Below are positions 8,443 to 19,610 of a stretch of DNA of 64,000 nucleotides, piece after piece. This DNA is from Salinarimonas chemoclinalis (GTDB lineage Bacteria > Pseudomonadota > Alphaproteobacteria > Rhizobiales > Beijerinckiaceae), in contig NZ_JBGMWH010000002.1 of assembly GCF_041514305.1 (NCBI RefSeq), positions 248,001 to 312,000 on the forward strand, read 5' to 3'. The notes under the pieces were generated by a model. It made no database searches and was not told the origin of the DNA. It saw only the letters and a program-made list of their open reading frames with translations. The position numbers and the translations under genes were made by a program. Position 1 is the stretch's first letter. The number at the start of each line of letters is the position of its first letter.

Positions 8443-9153
8443 ATGTTCAACCCCGCCATGATCGTGACGCGTCCCTCCCTTCTCCTGCTCGCCGTCGTCG
8501 CCGCCGCGATGCTCGCGCCGGTTCCCGCGTCCGCGCAGTTCGGGCGCGAGCCGACCGCCTGCATGCGGATCGCCACGACCTACGCCGAGACTCTGGTCGA
8601 GGTCGGCGAGATCGGTCCCCTCGTCGAGACGCAGGCCCGGGCGCTCGCCGTGCTCGACGAGATCGCGGCCCGCGGGGAGGTCGAGCCGTTCGACCGGCTC
8701 CAGGAGGCCGAGGCCCTGCTGCGCGGGCGCGATCTCTGGGACGCGGCGCGCGAAATTCGCCGGGTCGACCGCCTCGTCGACAATTCGGCCTCCGTGGTCG
8801 CGGGCTGGCGCGGGCTGTACTGCCCCTCCGCGGTTCCCACCGGCGCCGCCGGGCTCGAGGGCCAGGCGCGCTGCGACGCGCTCTCGGCGATCTTCGTCGA
8901 CAGGCTGCGCATCGACAACCCGACCCCGCAGCAGATCCGCGCACGGGAGGCACGCGAATCGGAACGGCAGACGATCCTCAAGGCGCGGACCACGCGCGCC
9001 GACCGCGACGATCTGCTCCAGCTCTGGCGGATGCGCTCGGAAGCGTTCGAGACGCTGATGACCCTCGAGCGCGCGCGGGTGCTCCAGGAGGCGGCCGCGC
9101 AGCTGATGCTGCGCACCGGCGAGGCCGGGTGCCTCAACGGCGAGACGACCTGA
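8443..9153 (+). CDS. Secreted protein of unknown function
   Basis: A 236-aa protein with a clear signal peptide (MIVTRPSLLLLAVVAAAMLA, cleavage after VPASAQ). The mature part is helical and charged, with cysteines at CMRI, LYCPS, ARCDA and AGCLN that may form two disulfides in the periplasm. I do not recognise the family. The start could be the ATG at 8443 or the one at 8458; the second places the basic N-region closer to a typical signal peptide, and neither has a strong ribosome-binding site. It lies 100 bp before glmU on the same strand and is divergent from the MerR gene. Confidence 0.75.
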   Translation: MFNPAMIVTRPSLLLLAVVAAAMLAPVPASAQFGREPTACMRIATTYAETLVEVGEIGPLVETQARALAVLDEIAARGEVEPFDRLQEAEALLRGRDLWDAAREIRRVDRLVDNSASVVAGWRGLYCPSAVPTGAAGLEGQARCDALSAIFVDRLRIDNPTPQQIRAREARESERQTILKARTTRADRDDLLQLWRMRSEAFETLMTLERARVLQEAAAQLMLRTGEAGCLNGETT

Positions 9154-9253
9154 GGCCGCCGGCGGGCGGCTGCGACCGCGGCCCTCGACGGCGCGGTTGC
9201 GTGCGCGCCGCGTCTCGCGCATAGGAGCGGCGCGTCCCCAGGAGCCGAGCCCC

Positions 9254-10639
9254 GTGACCGACACCGCCCAGCGCAGCGCCGCACCGCGCCGCACCTGCCT
9301 CGCCGTCGTGCTCGCCGCGGGCGAGGGTACCCGCATGCGCTCCGACACGCCCAAGGTGCTTCATCGCGTCGCGGGGCGCGCGATGCTCGTCCACGCGCTC
9401 GCGGCGGTGCGGGCGGCGGGCGCCGATCGCGTCGCCGTCGTCGTCGGCCCGGGCCGCGAGGACGTCGCCGCGGCCGCGCGCGAGGCCGTGCCCGACGCCG
9501 CGGTGTTCGTGCAGGCCGAGCGCCTCGGCACCGCCCACGCCCTGCTCGCCGCCCGCGCGGCGCTGTCCGAGCCCGTCGACGACGTCGTCGTCGCCTACGC
9601 CGACACGCCGCTGGTGGAAGCCGAGACCTTCGCGCGCCTGCGCGCCCCGCTGGCGGAGGGCGCAGGCGTCGTCGTGCTCGGCTTCGAGGCGGCGGACCCC
9701 GCCGGCTACGGCCGCGTTCTGCGCGAGGGCGAGGCCGTCGTCGCGATTCGCGAGGACCGCGACGCGACCGAGGCCGAGCGGAAGGCCACCTTGTGCAATG
9801 CCGGCCTGATGGCGCTCTCGGGCGCGCGGGTGCTCTCCCTGCTCGAGGCGATCGGCAACGCCAACGCCAAGGGTGAGTACTACCTCACCGACGCGGTGGA
9901 GATCGCCAGGGCGCGCGACCTCCCCGTCGCCTGCGTGGTCGCGCCGGAAGACGAGGTGCAGGGCGTCAACGACCGCGTCCAGCTCGCGGCCGTGGAGCGC
10001 ACGCTCCAGGAGCGCCTGCGGGAGCGGGCGATGCGCGCCGGGGTGACGATGATCGATCCCTCGAGCGTCTTCCTCGCCTTCGACACCGCGCTCGGGCGCG
10101 ACGTGACCATCGAGCCGAACGTCGTCTTCGGACCGGGCGTCTCGGTCGACGCGGGGGCGACGATCCACGCCTTCTCGCATCTCGAGGGCGCGCGGGTCGC
10201 CGCGGGCGCGACCGTCGGCCCGTTCGCGCGCCTGAGGCCGGGGGCCGACATCGGCGCGAAGGCCAAGGTCGGCAACTTCGTCGAGGTCAAGAAGGCGCGC
10301 GTGGGCGCCGGCGCCAAGCTGCCGCACCTCTCCTACGTCGGCGACGCCGAGATCGGCGCGAAGGCCAATCTCGGCGCGGGCACGATCACCTGCAATTACG
10401 ACGGCTTCGACAAGCACCTCACCCGCGTGGGGGAGGGCGCCTTCGTCGGCTCGAATTCCTCCCTGGTCGCGCCGGTGTCGATCGGGGCGGGGGCCTATGT
10501 CGGCTCGGGCTCGGTGGTGACGCGGGACGTGCCCGAGAACGCGCTCGCCGTCGCCCGCGGCCGCCAGGAAACCAAGCCCGGCTGGGCGACGCGCTTTCGC
10601 GACGGCAAGCGTACGCGCGATACGAGCGGCGGGGCGTGA
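9254..10639 (+). CDS. glmU: Bifunctional GlcNAc-1-phosphate uridyltransferase / GlcN-1-phosphate acetyltransferase
   Basis: Cytoplasmic 461-aa enzyme making UDP-GlcNAc for peptidoglycan and lipopolysaccharide. The N-terminal pyrophosphorylase domain opens with LAAGEGTRM at residues 20-28 and continues with the uridyl-binding segments GTAHALL and YADTPL. The C-terminal half is a left-handed beta helix of hexapeptide repeats carrying the acetyltransferase, with the conserved LPHLSYVGDAEIG, NYDGFDKH and GSNSSLVAP segments. The start is GTG 9254 behind an AGGAG site; an in-frame reading from 9197 adds unconserved residues. glmS follows after 117 bp on the same strand, so the two committed steps of the pathway are side by side. 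Confidence 0.98.
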   Translation: MTDTAQRSAAPRRTCLAVVLAAGEGTRMRSDTPKVLHRVAGRAMLVHALAAVRAAGADRVAVVVGPGREDVAAAAREAVPDAAVFVQAERLGTAHALLAARAALSEPVDDVVVAYADTPLVEAETFARLRAPLAEGAGVVVLGFEAADPAGYGRVLREGEAVVAIREDRDATEAERKATLCNAGLMALSGARVLSLLEAIGNANAKGEYYLTDAVEIARARDLPVACVVAPEDEVQGVNDRVQLAAVERTLQERLRERAMRAGVTMIDPSSVFLAFDTALGRDVTIEPNVVFGPGVSVDAGATIHAFSHLEGARVAAGATVGPFARLRPGADIGAKAKVGNFVEVKKARVGAGAKLPHLSYVGDAEIGAKANLGAGTITCNYDGFDKHLTRVGEGAFVGSNSSLVAPVSIGAGAYVGSGSVVTRDVPENALAVARGRQETKPGWATRFRDGKRTRDTSGGA

Positions 10640-10756
10640 CGGGTCCGGCCGTGTTCATAAACGGTCAAGAAACGTGATTGGCGTAACCTGCGGCGTCCGG
10701 GTAGCTCCCGGACGGACGGGCACGGCGACCGTGCGCTCCTGACGTGAGGTGTTCCC

Positions 10757-12548
<1,792 letters not shown>

Positions 12549-12562
<14 letters not shown>

Positions 12563-13031
12563 GCGGCGGCTCCGGGCGGCTGAGGATGTAGGCGGCGCAG
12601 GCGAGCATCACCGCGGCGACCGAGAGGATCGCGATCGTCGGCGCGCCGGCGATCGCCATCACCACGAGCGAGGCGCCCATGCCGAGCACCGCCGCGGCCT
12701 TGGCGTGCCGGGGGATCGCGCCGGTGCGCCGCCAGGTGACGACCGGCGGGCCGAGCCTCGGATGCGCGAGGAGCCAGCGCTCGAAGCGCGGCGAGGAGCG
12801 CGCGAAGCAGGCCGCGGCCGCGAGCAGGAAGACGACGCCGGGCAGGAGCGGCAGCACCACGCCGAGCGCGCCGATCCCGAGGAAGACGAAGCCCAGCAGG
12901 AACAGCGTCCAGCGCGCCCAGGAGGGCAGCGTCAGGCTCTCCATCGCCTCCTCGACGGGCGTGTGGGCACCGGTGTCGGGCTCGCGCGCGGCGGGCCGTG
13001 ATGCGCCATTGCGCTGTTCGGCCTCGCTCAC
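12549..13031 (-). CDS. YbaN/DUF454 family membrane protein
   Basis: A 160-aa small membrane protein of the YbaN family. A polar N-terminus of about 35 residues precedes a tight hydrophobic pair containing LGFVFLGIGALGVVLPLLPG, then the family motif FLLAAAACFARSSPRFERWLL, HPRLGP and two more helices. The function is unknown. It is convergent with glmS, sharing 14 bp at the 3' ends (tca at 12549 and tga at 12560). Confidence 0.87.
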
Positions 13032-13122
13032 GTCGCGCCCGCCCCTCGTGTCCGACGCCCATAGAGGGCGCGCCCTATAGATGGGTCCGCGCCACGCCTC
13101 CGCAAACCCCTTCGCCGCGACC

Positions 13123-13614
13123 TCAGAGCGCCGGGCGCGGCGGCGGCAGGGGATGCTCGGCGATCGACCCGTCGCGATCGGGGCCGCGATCCTCCTCCGC
13201 GATCGCGGCGGCGGGGGCGGAGAGGCAGTCGACGAGCCAGATGTCGTAGACGGGATGCTCGATGGCGTTGAGCCCCGGCGAGTTCGCGTAGATCCAGCCG
13301 GTGAAGGTCCGCGCGAGCGCGCCGTCGAGGGAGAGCTCGTCCACCTCGATGAAGCTCGTCGTGTTCGGGCTCTCGGTGGGCGGGCGCGTGTAGCAGACGC
13401 GCGCGGTGAGCTGCAGAGCGCCGAACTGCACGGTCTCGTCGATGCCGGCCTCGAACCTGATGATTCGACCGGTGATCTTGTCGAGGCCGGAGAACACCGC
13501 GATCGGGTTCTCGATCTTCTGAGCCGACGCGGGGGAGGTCGCGAGCGCGACGGCGATCGCGGGAAGGGCGCAGGCGGCGAGGGCGAGCGGGGGGAGGCGG
13601 TGGGGTCTGCGCAT
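13123..13614 (-). CDS. DUF2155 family secreted protein
   Basis: A 163-aa exported protein. The signal peptide runs MRRPHRLPPLALAACALPA and is likely cleaved after SPASAQ. The DUF2155 body follows, with AVFSGLDKITGRI, FGALQLTARVCYTRPP, EVDELSLDGALARTFTGWIYANSPGLNA and the ending HPVYDIWLVDC. The proline-rich C-terminal tail of about 30 residues is outside the domain. The start is ATG 13614; upstream in-frame sequence is not conserved. It lies 118 bp downstream of the NDUFA12-like gene on the same strand, an arrangement recurrent in Hyphomicrobiales as far as I recall. The function is unknown. Confidence 0.9.
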   Translation of the reverse strand: MRRPHRLPPLALAACALPAIAVALATSPASAQKIENPIAVFSGLDKITGRIIRFEAGIDETVQFGALQLTARVCYTRPPTESPNTTSFIEVDELSLDGALARTFTGWIYANSPGLNAIEHPVYDIWLVDCLSAPAAAIAEEDRGPDRDGSIAEHPLPPPRPAL

Positions 13615-13732
13615 GGGGATCACGGGCCGGGCGTCCGGAAACGGGGAGCGGAGGCGCCGCCCCGCCACCTCCATCCGCGCCGATCGCGACGGAAACGAGG
13701 CGGGCGGGGCGCCTGCGCGGTCGCGGACCGCC

Positions 13733-14146
13733 TCAGTCACCCGGCGTCCAGGCCACGTAGTCCCCGGTCGCCGCCGGGCGGCGGCCTTCCGAGAGCGTCG
13801 AGCCGCGCGGGCGGTAGGCGCCGGCGGTGCCGGTGAGGTTCTCCTCGTGCGGCTTCTCCCAGGCGCGGGGCGTGTAGTCCTCCTGCGAGGGCGGCGTCGG
13901 ATGGGTGTGGCACAGCCACATCCGCCACTCCATCGGGGTGCGCGAGGCGTCGGCGAGGCCGTTGTAGATCACGTAGCGGCGCTCGTGCCCGAAGCCGGGC
14001 ACCTTGCCACGCTTGTCGCGATAGTACCTGTTGCCGAGCGCGTCCTCGCCGACGAACTCCCCGTGGCGACGGATCGTCAGCCGGGTGCCGAGCGTCTGCC
14101 CGTTCCACCAGGTGAAGAACTCGGTGATGAACTGCTTGAAGGTCAT
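13733..14146 (-). CDS. NDUFA12-type NADH:ubiquinone oxidoreductase accessory subunit
   Basis: A 137-aa homologue of the mitochondrial complex I accessory subunit B17.2 (NDUFA12), present in alphaproteobacterial complex I. Visible hallmarks are WWNGQTLGTRL, GNRYYRDKR, ERRYVIYNG, ASRTPMEWRMWLCHTHPTPP and RAWEKPHEENLTGT. ATG 14146 is preferred over ATG 14152 because the AGGGA ribosome-binding site sits about 8 bases before it. It is encoded away from the main nuo operon, as in other alphaproteobacteria, and acts at the peripheral arm at the cytoplasmic membrane. Confidence 0.94.
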   Translation of the reverse strand: MTFKQFITEFFTWWNGQTLGTRLTIRRHGEFVGEDALGNRYYRDKRGKVPGFGHERRYVIYNGLADASRTPMEWRMWLCHTHPTPPSQEDYTPRAWEKPHEENLTGTAGAYRPRGSTLSEGRRPAATGDYVAWTPGD

Positions 14147-14338
14147 GCGCATCGTCCCTCGTGCGCGTCCTTATGGCGATTGCGCCGCGACAAGTCCAGA
14201 GGCAGCGGCGGGCCGCGCCGCCCGCGAGCCGGCGCGCATCCGGGTGAATGCGGATGTGCTCCCGCGCCGGTGGCGGCGCTGGTAAGGTCGTGGACCCGAC
14301 CGCCCGAGGGCGCGCCGAGGTCACGCCGAGGTAAAGCC

Positions 14339-17300
14339 ATGACGCCCCACGCGCTCGCCCGCTCCCCCCTCGAGTCCGTCCTCGTCCGGTTCGTTCTCGG
14401 CGTCGTCGTCGCGTTCTCCCTCTCCTGGATCTCCCTCGCGCCCGCCGCGGCGCAGACGCGCGCGTACGAGAACCCCGCGCTCGCGGCGATGACGCGGCAG
14501 GTGGAGGCGCAGATCGCGCAGGAGACCCCGCGGCCGGATCGCTCCAGCCGGGAATTGCTGGCGGAGGGCCGCGGCTTCCTCGCCGCCGGCGCGCCCCGCG
14601 ACGCGCTCTGGAGCTTCGCCCAGGCGGTGCAGGTCAACCCGCGGAGCTACACGCTCTGGTCGGCCTACGCCCGAGCGGCGCTCGCCTTGCCCTACCAGGA
14701 CTGGAACGAGCGCTGGCGGCTGCGCGAGCGCGCCACGGTGGCCGCCTATATCGCCTACGGCCACGCCGAAACCGACGTCGAGGCCGCGGATGCGCTCGCC
14801 GCGCTCGGCGAAGCCTTCGCCGCGCGCGAGATGTGGCGCGACGCGCTCGGCGCCTACAAGGCGAGCCTCGCGACGCGCGCCGTCCCCGCCGTGCAGAACG
14901 CGCACGATCTCCTGCGCTCGCGTCACGGCTTCCGCATCCTCGATTACCGGGTCGAATCCGACACGCCCGCCCCGCGGGCCTGCTTCGTCTTCTCCGAGAC
15001 GCTCGCGCCGCGGGTCGACCTGACGCCGTACATCGCCGTCGCCGGCGCGAGCGGCGTCGCGGTGACGAGCGAGGGCAGCGAGGCCTGCGTGGACGGGCTC
15101 GTCCACGGCGAGCGCTACGCGATCGTGCTCCGCCAGGGCATCCCGTCCACCGTCGACGAGGTGCTGGAGCGCGCCGCCGACTACGAGGTCTACATCCGCG
15201 ACCGTGCGCCCCAGGCGCGGTTCACGGGGCGCAACTACGTCCTGCCGCGGCTCGGCCAGGAGGGTATTCCGGTCGTCTCCACGAACACGGACGAGGTCGC
15301 CGTCGCCATCTATCGCATCGGCGACCGCAACCTCCTGCCGACCCTGCGCGGCGGCGACTTCCTCGACCAGATCTCGAGCTGGACGGAGGCGCGCATCGCC
15401 GACGAGCGCGGCGCGCCGATCTGGTCGGGAACGCTCGACGTCGCCATGGAGCGCAACGTCGACGTGGTCACCGCCTTCCCCGTCTCCGAGGCGGTGGGCG
15501 CGCTCGAGCCCGGCGTCTACGTGATGACGGCACGGCCCGACGCCTCGATCGATTCCGACGACGATTGGAATACCCGCGCCACGCAATGGTTCGTCGTCTC
15601 CGACGTCGGCCTCGGCGCCTTCTCGGCGAGCGACGGCGTGCACGTCCTCGTGCGCTCGCTCGCCAGCGCCGAGCCGGTCGCCGGCGCGACCGTTCGGCTG
15701 GTGGCGCGCAACAACGAGGTGCTCGGCGAGTTGACGACCGACGCGATGGGCCACGCGCGCTTCGACCCGGGCCTCGCCCGCGGCGCGGAGGGGCTCGGCG
15801 CCGGCATGGTGACCGCCGAGATCGGCGGCGACTACGGCTTCCTCGATCTCGGCCAGGCGCCGTTCGACCTGACCGACCGCGGCGTCGCCGGACGCCCGCC
15901 GGCGGGGCCGATCGAGGCGATGGTTTTTCCAGAGCGGGGCGTCTACCGCTCCGGCGAGGAGGTGCATCTCACCGCGCTCCTGCGCGACGGCGAGGCCCGC
16001 GCGGTCCCCGCGGTGCCGCTGACCCTCGTGGTGCGTCGGCCCGACGGCCTGGAGCACGCACGCATCCTCACGCGAGACGCGGGCGACGGGGGGCGGGTCC
16101 ACACGCTGGCGCTCCTCGACGACGCCATGCCCGGCACCTGGCGGGTGAGCGCGCACGTCGACCCTCGGGCGCCGGCGATCGGCGAGGCGGCCTTCCTCGT
16201 CGAGGACTACGTGCCCGAGCGCATCGCGCTCGACCTCACCCCCGCCGACGTGGCGGTCGCGGCTGGCGCCCCCGCGATCGTCGACGTCGCCGCGCGCTAC
16301 CTGTTCGGCGCGCCCGCCGCCGATCTCGCGATCTCGGGCGAGGTCTCCGTCTCGGCCGCCGACGCGAGCGCCGTGTCGGGGCTCGCGGGCTTCGTCGTCG
16401 GTCTCTCCGACGAGCCGGTCGAGGGCGCCTACGCCGCGCTGCCCGAGGACGGGGCGACCGGGCCGGACGGCGCGGCGCGCGTCACGGTTCCGGTGCCGGC
16501 GCTCGCCGCGGCGCGGCCGCTCGCGGCCCAGATCACCCTGCGCGTCGCCGAGCCCGGCGGACGCGCGGTCTCGCGCACGATCACCCTGCCGATCCTGCCG
16601 GACGCCCCGGTGGTCGGCGTGAAGCCGCTGGAGAGCGATCTCGCCGAGGGCGACCTCGCGGCGTTCGACGTCGTGGCCGCGCGACCGGACGGCACGCGGC
16701 TCGCGGGCGAGGCGACTTGGAATCTCCTGAAGGTCGAGCGTCGCTACCAATGGTATCAGAGCGGCGGGCAATGGGGCTTCGAGCCGGTGACCACGACCGA
16801 GCGCATCGCGAGCGGCACGCTCGCGCTCGCACCGGACGCCCCGGCACGGATCGAGGCGCCGGTGTCCTGGGGAACGCATCGGCTCGAGGTCGTCGCCGCC
16901 GACCCGGCGGTGCTGCCCACGAGCGTCACGTTCGACGTCGGCTGGTCCGGCGACGCGACGGCCCGTGCGCCCGACCTCCTGCCGCTGACGCTCGACGCGG
17001 CGGCCTACGAGACCGGTGACACGCTCGTCGCGACCATCGACGCGCCCTTCAGGGGCACGGCGACGCTCGCCGTCGTCTCCGACCGCGTGCATGCCCTGGA
17101 GACCATCGCCGTCGCGGGTGAGGGGACCCGCGCCGAGCTCGTGGTCTCGCCGGACTGGGGCGCGGGCGCCTACCTCGTCGCGATCGCCCATCGCCCGCTC
17201 GACGAGGCCGCCCGGCGCCAGCCGGGCCGCGCCATGGGGCTCGCCTGGTTCTCGGTGGATCGCGCGGCGCGCGATCTCGCGATGACGCTCGCGCCGCCCG

Positions 17301-19597
17301 CCGAGATCCGCCCGCGCGGCACGCTCACGGTGCCCGTGCGGCTCGACGGGCTCGCGCCCGGCGAGAGCGCGCGGGTCGTGCTCGCCGCGGTCGACGTCGG
17401 CATCCTGGCGCTGACCGACCACCAGGCGCCGGATGCGACCGCGTTCTTCCTCGGCCAGAAGCGGCTCGGGGCGGAGGTACGCGACCTCTACGGCTTCCTG
17501 ATCGACGGCATGCAGGGCACCCGCGGCGCGATCCGCTCGGGCGGCGATTCCGCGCCGGCCGGCCTCGCCGCCCCGCCGCCGGACCAGCCGCCGCTCGCGC
17601 TGTTCTCCGGCATCGTGGAGGTCGGGCCGGACGGCACCGCGACGGTGGACTTCGCCATCCCCGCCTTCGACGGCACCGTGCGCGTGATGGGCGTCGCCTG
17701 GTCCGCGGGGAAGGTGGGCGACGCGTCCGCCGACGTCCTCGTGCGCGACCCGGTCGTCGTCGCGGCGACCGCGCCGCGCTTCCTCAACGCCGGCGACGAG
17801 AGCCGCCTGCACGTGCGCCTCGACAACGTCTCCGGCGCCGCCGGCACCTACACGCTAGAGGCGCTGCCGCTCGGTTCGGTGGACATCCCCGTCGGCCGGC
17901 GCCTCGCCGAGGTGACGCTCGCCGAGGGCGGGCGCGGGGAGGTGGTCTTCCCGCTCTCCGCCGGCGATCCGGGCGCGTCGGGCGTATCGCTGACGCTCTC
18001 CGGGCCGGGCGGCCTCTCGCTGGCGCAGGACGTCGCCTTCCCGGTCTCGCCGGGGACGGAGGGCGTCGTGCGCCGGGAGATCGCGCGGCTCGCGCCGGGG
18101 GAGAGCCTGCGCGTCACGGACGATCTCCTCGCCGACATCCGGCCGGGCACCGGGCGCGTGAGCGTCGCGGTGACGACGATCGCCCGGCTCGACCCCCCGG
18201 GCATGATCCAGGCGCTCGCGCGCTATCCCTACGGCTGCACGGAGCAGCTCGTCTCCCTGGCGCTGCCGCTGCTCTACGCGGAAAGCCTCGTCGGACCCGA
18301 GGCGCTCCAGCTGCCGCGCGACCGCGAGGAGACGATCCGCGACGTCGTGGCCCGCGTGCTCGGCCGCCAGACGCCCTCCGGCTCCTTCGGCCTCTGGTCC
18401 GCGCGCGGGTACGACGACCTCTGGCTCACGGCCTACGCGACGGACTTCCTCACCCGCGCCCGGGAGGAGGGCTTCGAGGCGCCGCAGGCGGCGCTCGACC
18501 GGGCGCTGGAGCGCCTGCGCAACCACGTCGCCAACACGACCGAGGTCGAGGGCGACGACGGCACGGCGCTCGCCTACGCCGCCTACGTGCTCGCCCGCAA
18601 CGGCCGCCCGGTGATGGGCGACCTGCGCTACCTCGCCGACGCGCGGCTCGACGCCTTCGAGACGCCGCTCGCCCGCGCCCAGATCGGCGCGGGCCTGGCG
18701 CTGCTCGGCGACGGACGCCGTGCCGAGGTCGCCTTCGCTTCCGCCGTGCGCGGCCTCGCCGACGAGGCCTCGCGCGAGCGCGGCTGGCGCGCGGACTACG
18801 GCTCGCGCCTGCGCGACGCCGCCGGCATCCTCGCGCTCTCCGGCGAGGCCGACGTCGCCGGCGACGCGATCGGGACGATCGCCGCGGCGATCGACGCCGA
18901 GAGCGGCGCGAACCCGCTTCTCTCGACGCAGGAGATGGCCTGGCTCGCGGTCGCCGCCCGCAGCGTCGCCGAGGCGGCACGGGACATCCGGCTCGAGGTC
19001 TCGGGCGTCGCCCACGAGCGGCCTCTCCACGCGGGCTGGGACGCGACGGCGCTCGCGGGGATGGGCGTCGCCATCCGCAACGGCGGCACCGCGCCCGTCG
19101 ATGCCGCGCTGACGGTGACGGGCAACCCCCTGTCCTCCGAGCCGCCGCTGGAGCAGGGCTACGCGATCGCGAGCACCTACTACGATCTCGCGGGCGAGAC
19201 GGTCGATCCGGGCGAGGTCGTCCAGAACACGCGCCTCGTGGTCGTGCTGGAGGTGACCGAGATGGACGGGCTCGCCGGGCGCCTGCTCGTCGTCGACCGT
19301 CTGCCGGCGGGCTTCGAGATCGACAACCCGGCGCTCGTCGACGGGAGCGACGTCTCGGCGCTGCCGTGGCTCGTCGAGGAGCGCGTGCCGGATCGCGTCG
19401 AGTTCCGCGACGACCGCTTCGTCGCCGCCTTCGACACGCTCGGCAGCGGCATCGGCACGGTGCGGCTCGCCTACATGGTGCGCGCGGTGACGCCCGGCAC
19501 CTACCTGCACCCGCCGGCCAGCGCGGAGGACATGTACCGTCCCGAGCGCTTCGGTCGCACGGGCGCGGGCACGGTGACGGTCCTTCCGGCGCGTTGA
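14339..19597 (+). CDS. Bacterial alpha-2-macroglobulin (YfhM-type)
   Basis: A 1752-aa periplasmic protease trap. It has a signal peptide (VLGVVVAFSLSWIS, cleavage near APAAAQ), then a tetratricopeptide-like helical segment (about 60-190), repeated macroglobulin beta domains, a bait-like region, and the thioester domain. The thioester motif PYGCTEQ is intact, with Cys1300 and Gln1303 forming the reactive bond that captures an attacking protease. A long helical alpha-alpha toroid and a receptor-like C-terminal domain follow. There is no lipobox cysteine after the signal peptide, unlike Escherichia coli YfhM. pbpC starts 13 bp downstream, the classic partner pairing, suggesting protection of the wall when it is breached. 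Confidence 0.95.
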   Translation: MTPHALARSPLESVLVRFVLGVVVAFSLSWISLAPAAAQTRAYENPALAAMTRQVEAQIAQETPRPDRSSRELLAEGRGFLAAGAPRDALWSFAQAVQVNPRSYTLWSAYARAALALPYQDWNERWRLRERATVAAYIAYGHAETDVEAADALAALGEAFAAREMWRDALGAYKASLATRAVPAVQNAHDLLRSRHGFRILDYRVESDTPAPRACFVFSETLAPRVDLTPYIAVAGASGVAVTSEGSEACVDGLVHGERYAIVLRQGIPSTVDEVLERAADYEVYIRDRAPQARFTGRNYVLPRLGQEGIPVVSTNTDEVAVAIYRIGDRNLLPTLRGGDFLDQISSWTEARIADERGAPIWSGTLDVAMERNVDVVTAFPVSEAVGALEPGVYVMTARPDASIDSDDDWNTRATQWFVVSDVGLGAFSASDGVHVLVRSLASAEPVAGATVRLVARNNEVLGELTTDAMGHARFDPGLARGAEGLGAGMVTAEIGGDYGFLDLGQAPFDLTDRGVAGRPPAGPIEAMVFPERGVYRSGEEVHLTALLRDGEARAVPAVPLTLVVRRPDGLEHARILTRDAGDGGRVHTLALLDDAMPGTWRVSAHVDPRAPAIGEAAFLVEDYVPERIALDLTPADVAVAAGAPAIVDVAARYLFGAPAADLAISGEVSVSAADASAVSGLAGFVVGLSDEPVEGAYAALPEDGATGPDGAARVTVPVPALAAARPLAAQITLRVAEPGGRAVSRTITLPILPDAPVVGVKPLESDLAEGDLAAFDVVAARPDGTRLAGEATWNLLKVERRYQWYQSGGQWGFEPVTTTERIASGTLALAPDAPARIEAPVSWGTHRLEVVAADPAVLPTSVTFDVGWSGDATARAPDLLPLTLDAAAYETGDTLVATIDAPFRGTATLAVVSDRVHALETIAVAGEGTRAELVVSPDWGAGAYLVAIAHRPLDEAARRQPGRAMGLAWFSVDRAARDLAMTLAPPAEIRPRGTLTVPVRLDGLAPGESARVVLAAVDVGILALTDHQAPDATAFFLGQKRLGAEVRDLYGFLIDGMQGTRGAIRSGGDSAPAGLAAPPPDQPPLALFSGIVEVGPDGTATVDFAIPAFDGTVRVMGVAWSAGKVGDASADVLVRDPVVVAATAPRFLNAGDESRLHVRLDNVSGAAGTYTLEALPLGSVDIPVGRRLAEVTLAEGGRGEVVFPLSAGDPGASGVSLTLSGPGGLSLAQDVAFPVSPGTEGVVRREIARLAPGESLRVTDDLLADIRPGTGRVSVAVTTIARLDPPGMIQALARYPYGCTEQLVSLALPLLYAESLVGPEALQLPRDREETIRDVVARVLGRQTPSGSFGLWSARGYDDLWLTAYATDFLTRAREEGFEAPQAALDRALERLRNHVANTTEVEGDDGTALAYAAYVLARNGRPVMGDLRYLADARLDAFETPLARAQIGAGLALLGDGRRAEVAFASAVRGLADEASRERGWRADYGSRLRDAAGILALSGEADVAGDAIGTIAAAIDAESGANPLLSTQEMAWLAVAARSVAEAARDIRLEVSGVAHERPLHAGWDATALAGMGVAIRNGGTAPVDAALTVTGNPLSSEPPLEQGYAIASTYYDLAGETVDPGEVVQNTRLVVVLEVTEMDGLAGRLLVVDRLPAGFEIDNPALVDGSDVSALPWLVEERVPDRVEFRDDRFVAAFDTLGSGIGTVRLAYMVRAVTPGTYLHPPASAEDMYRPERFGRTGAGTVTVLPAR

Positions 19598-19610
19598 GGG
19601 GAGCGGCGGC

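Noticed and set aside
10640..10756. Possible glmS ribozyme in the glmU-glmS gap
   Set aside because: The gap is only 117 bp, shows no ribozyme core, and glmS ribozymes belong to Gram-positive bacteria.
14321..17812. Over 1100-residue minus-strand open frame opposite alpha-2-macroglobulin
   Set aside because: The plus strand holds a full, motif-bearing macroglobulin; the antisense frame shows only repetitive charged sequence.
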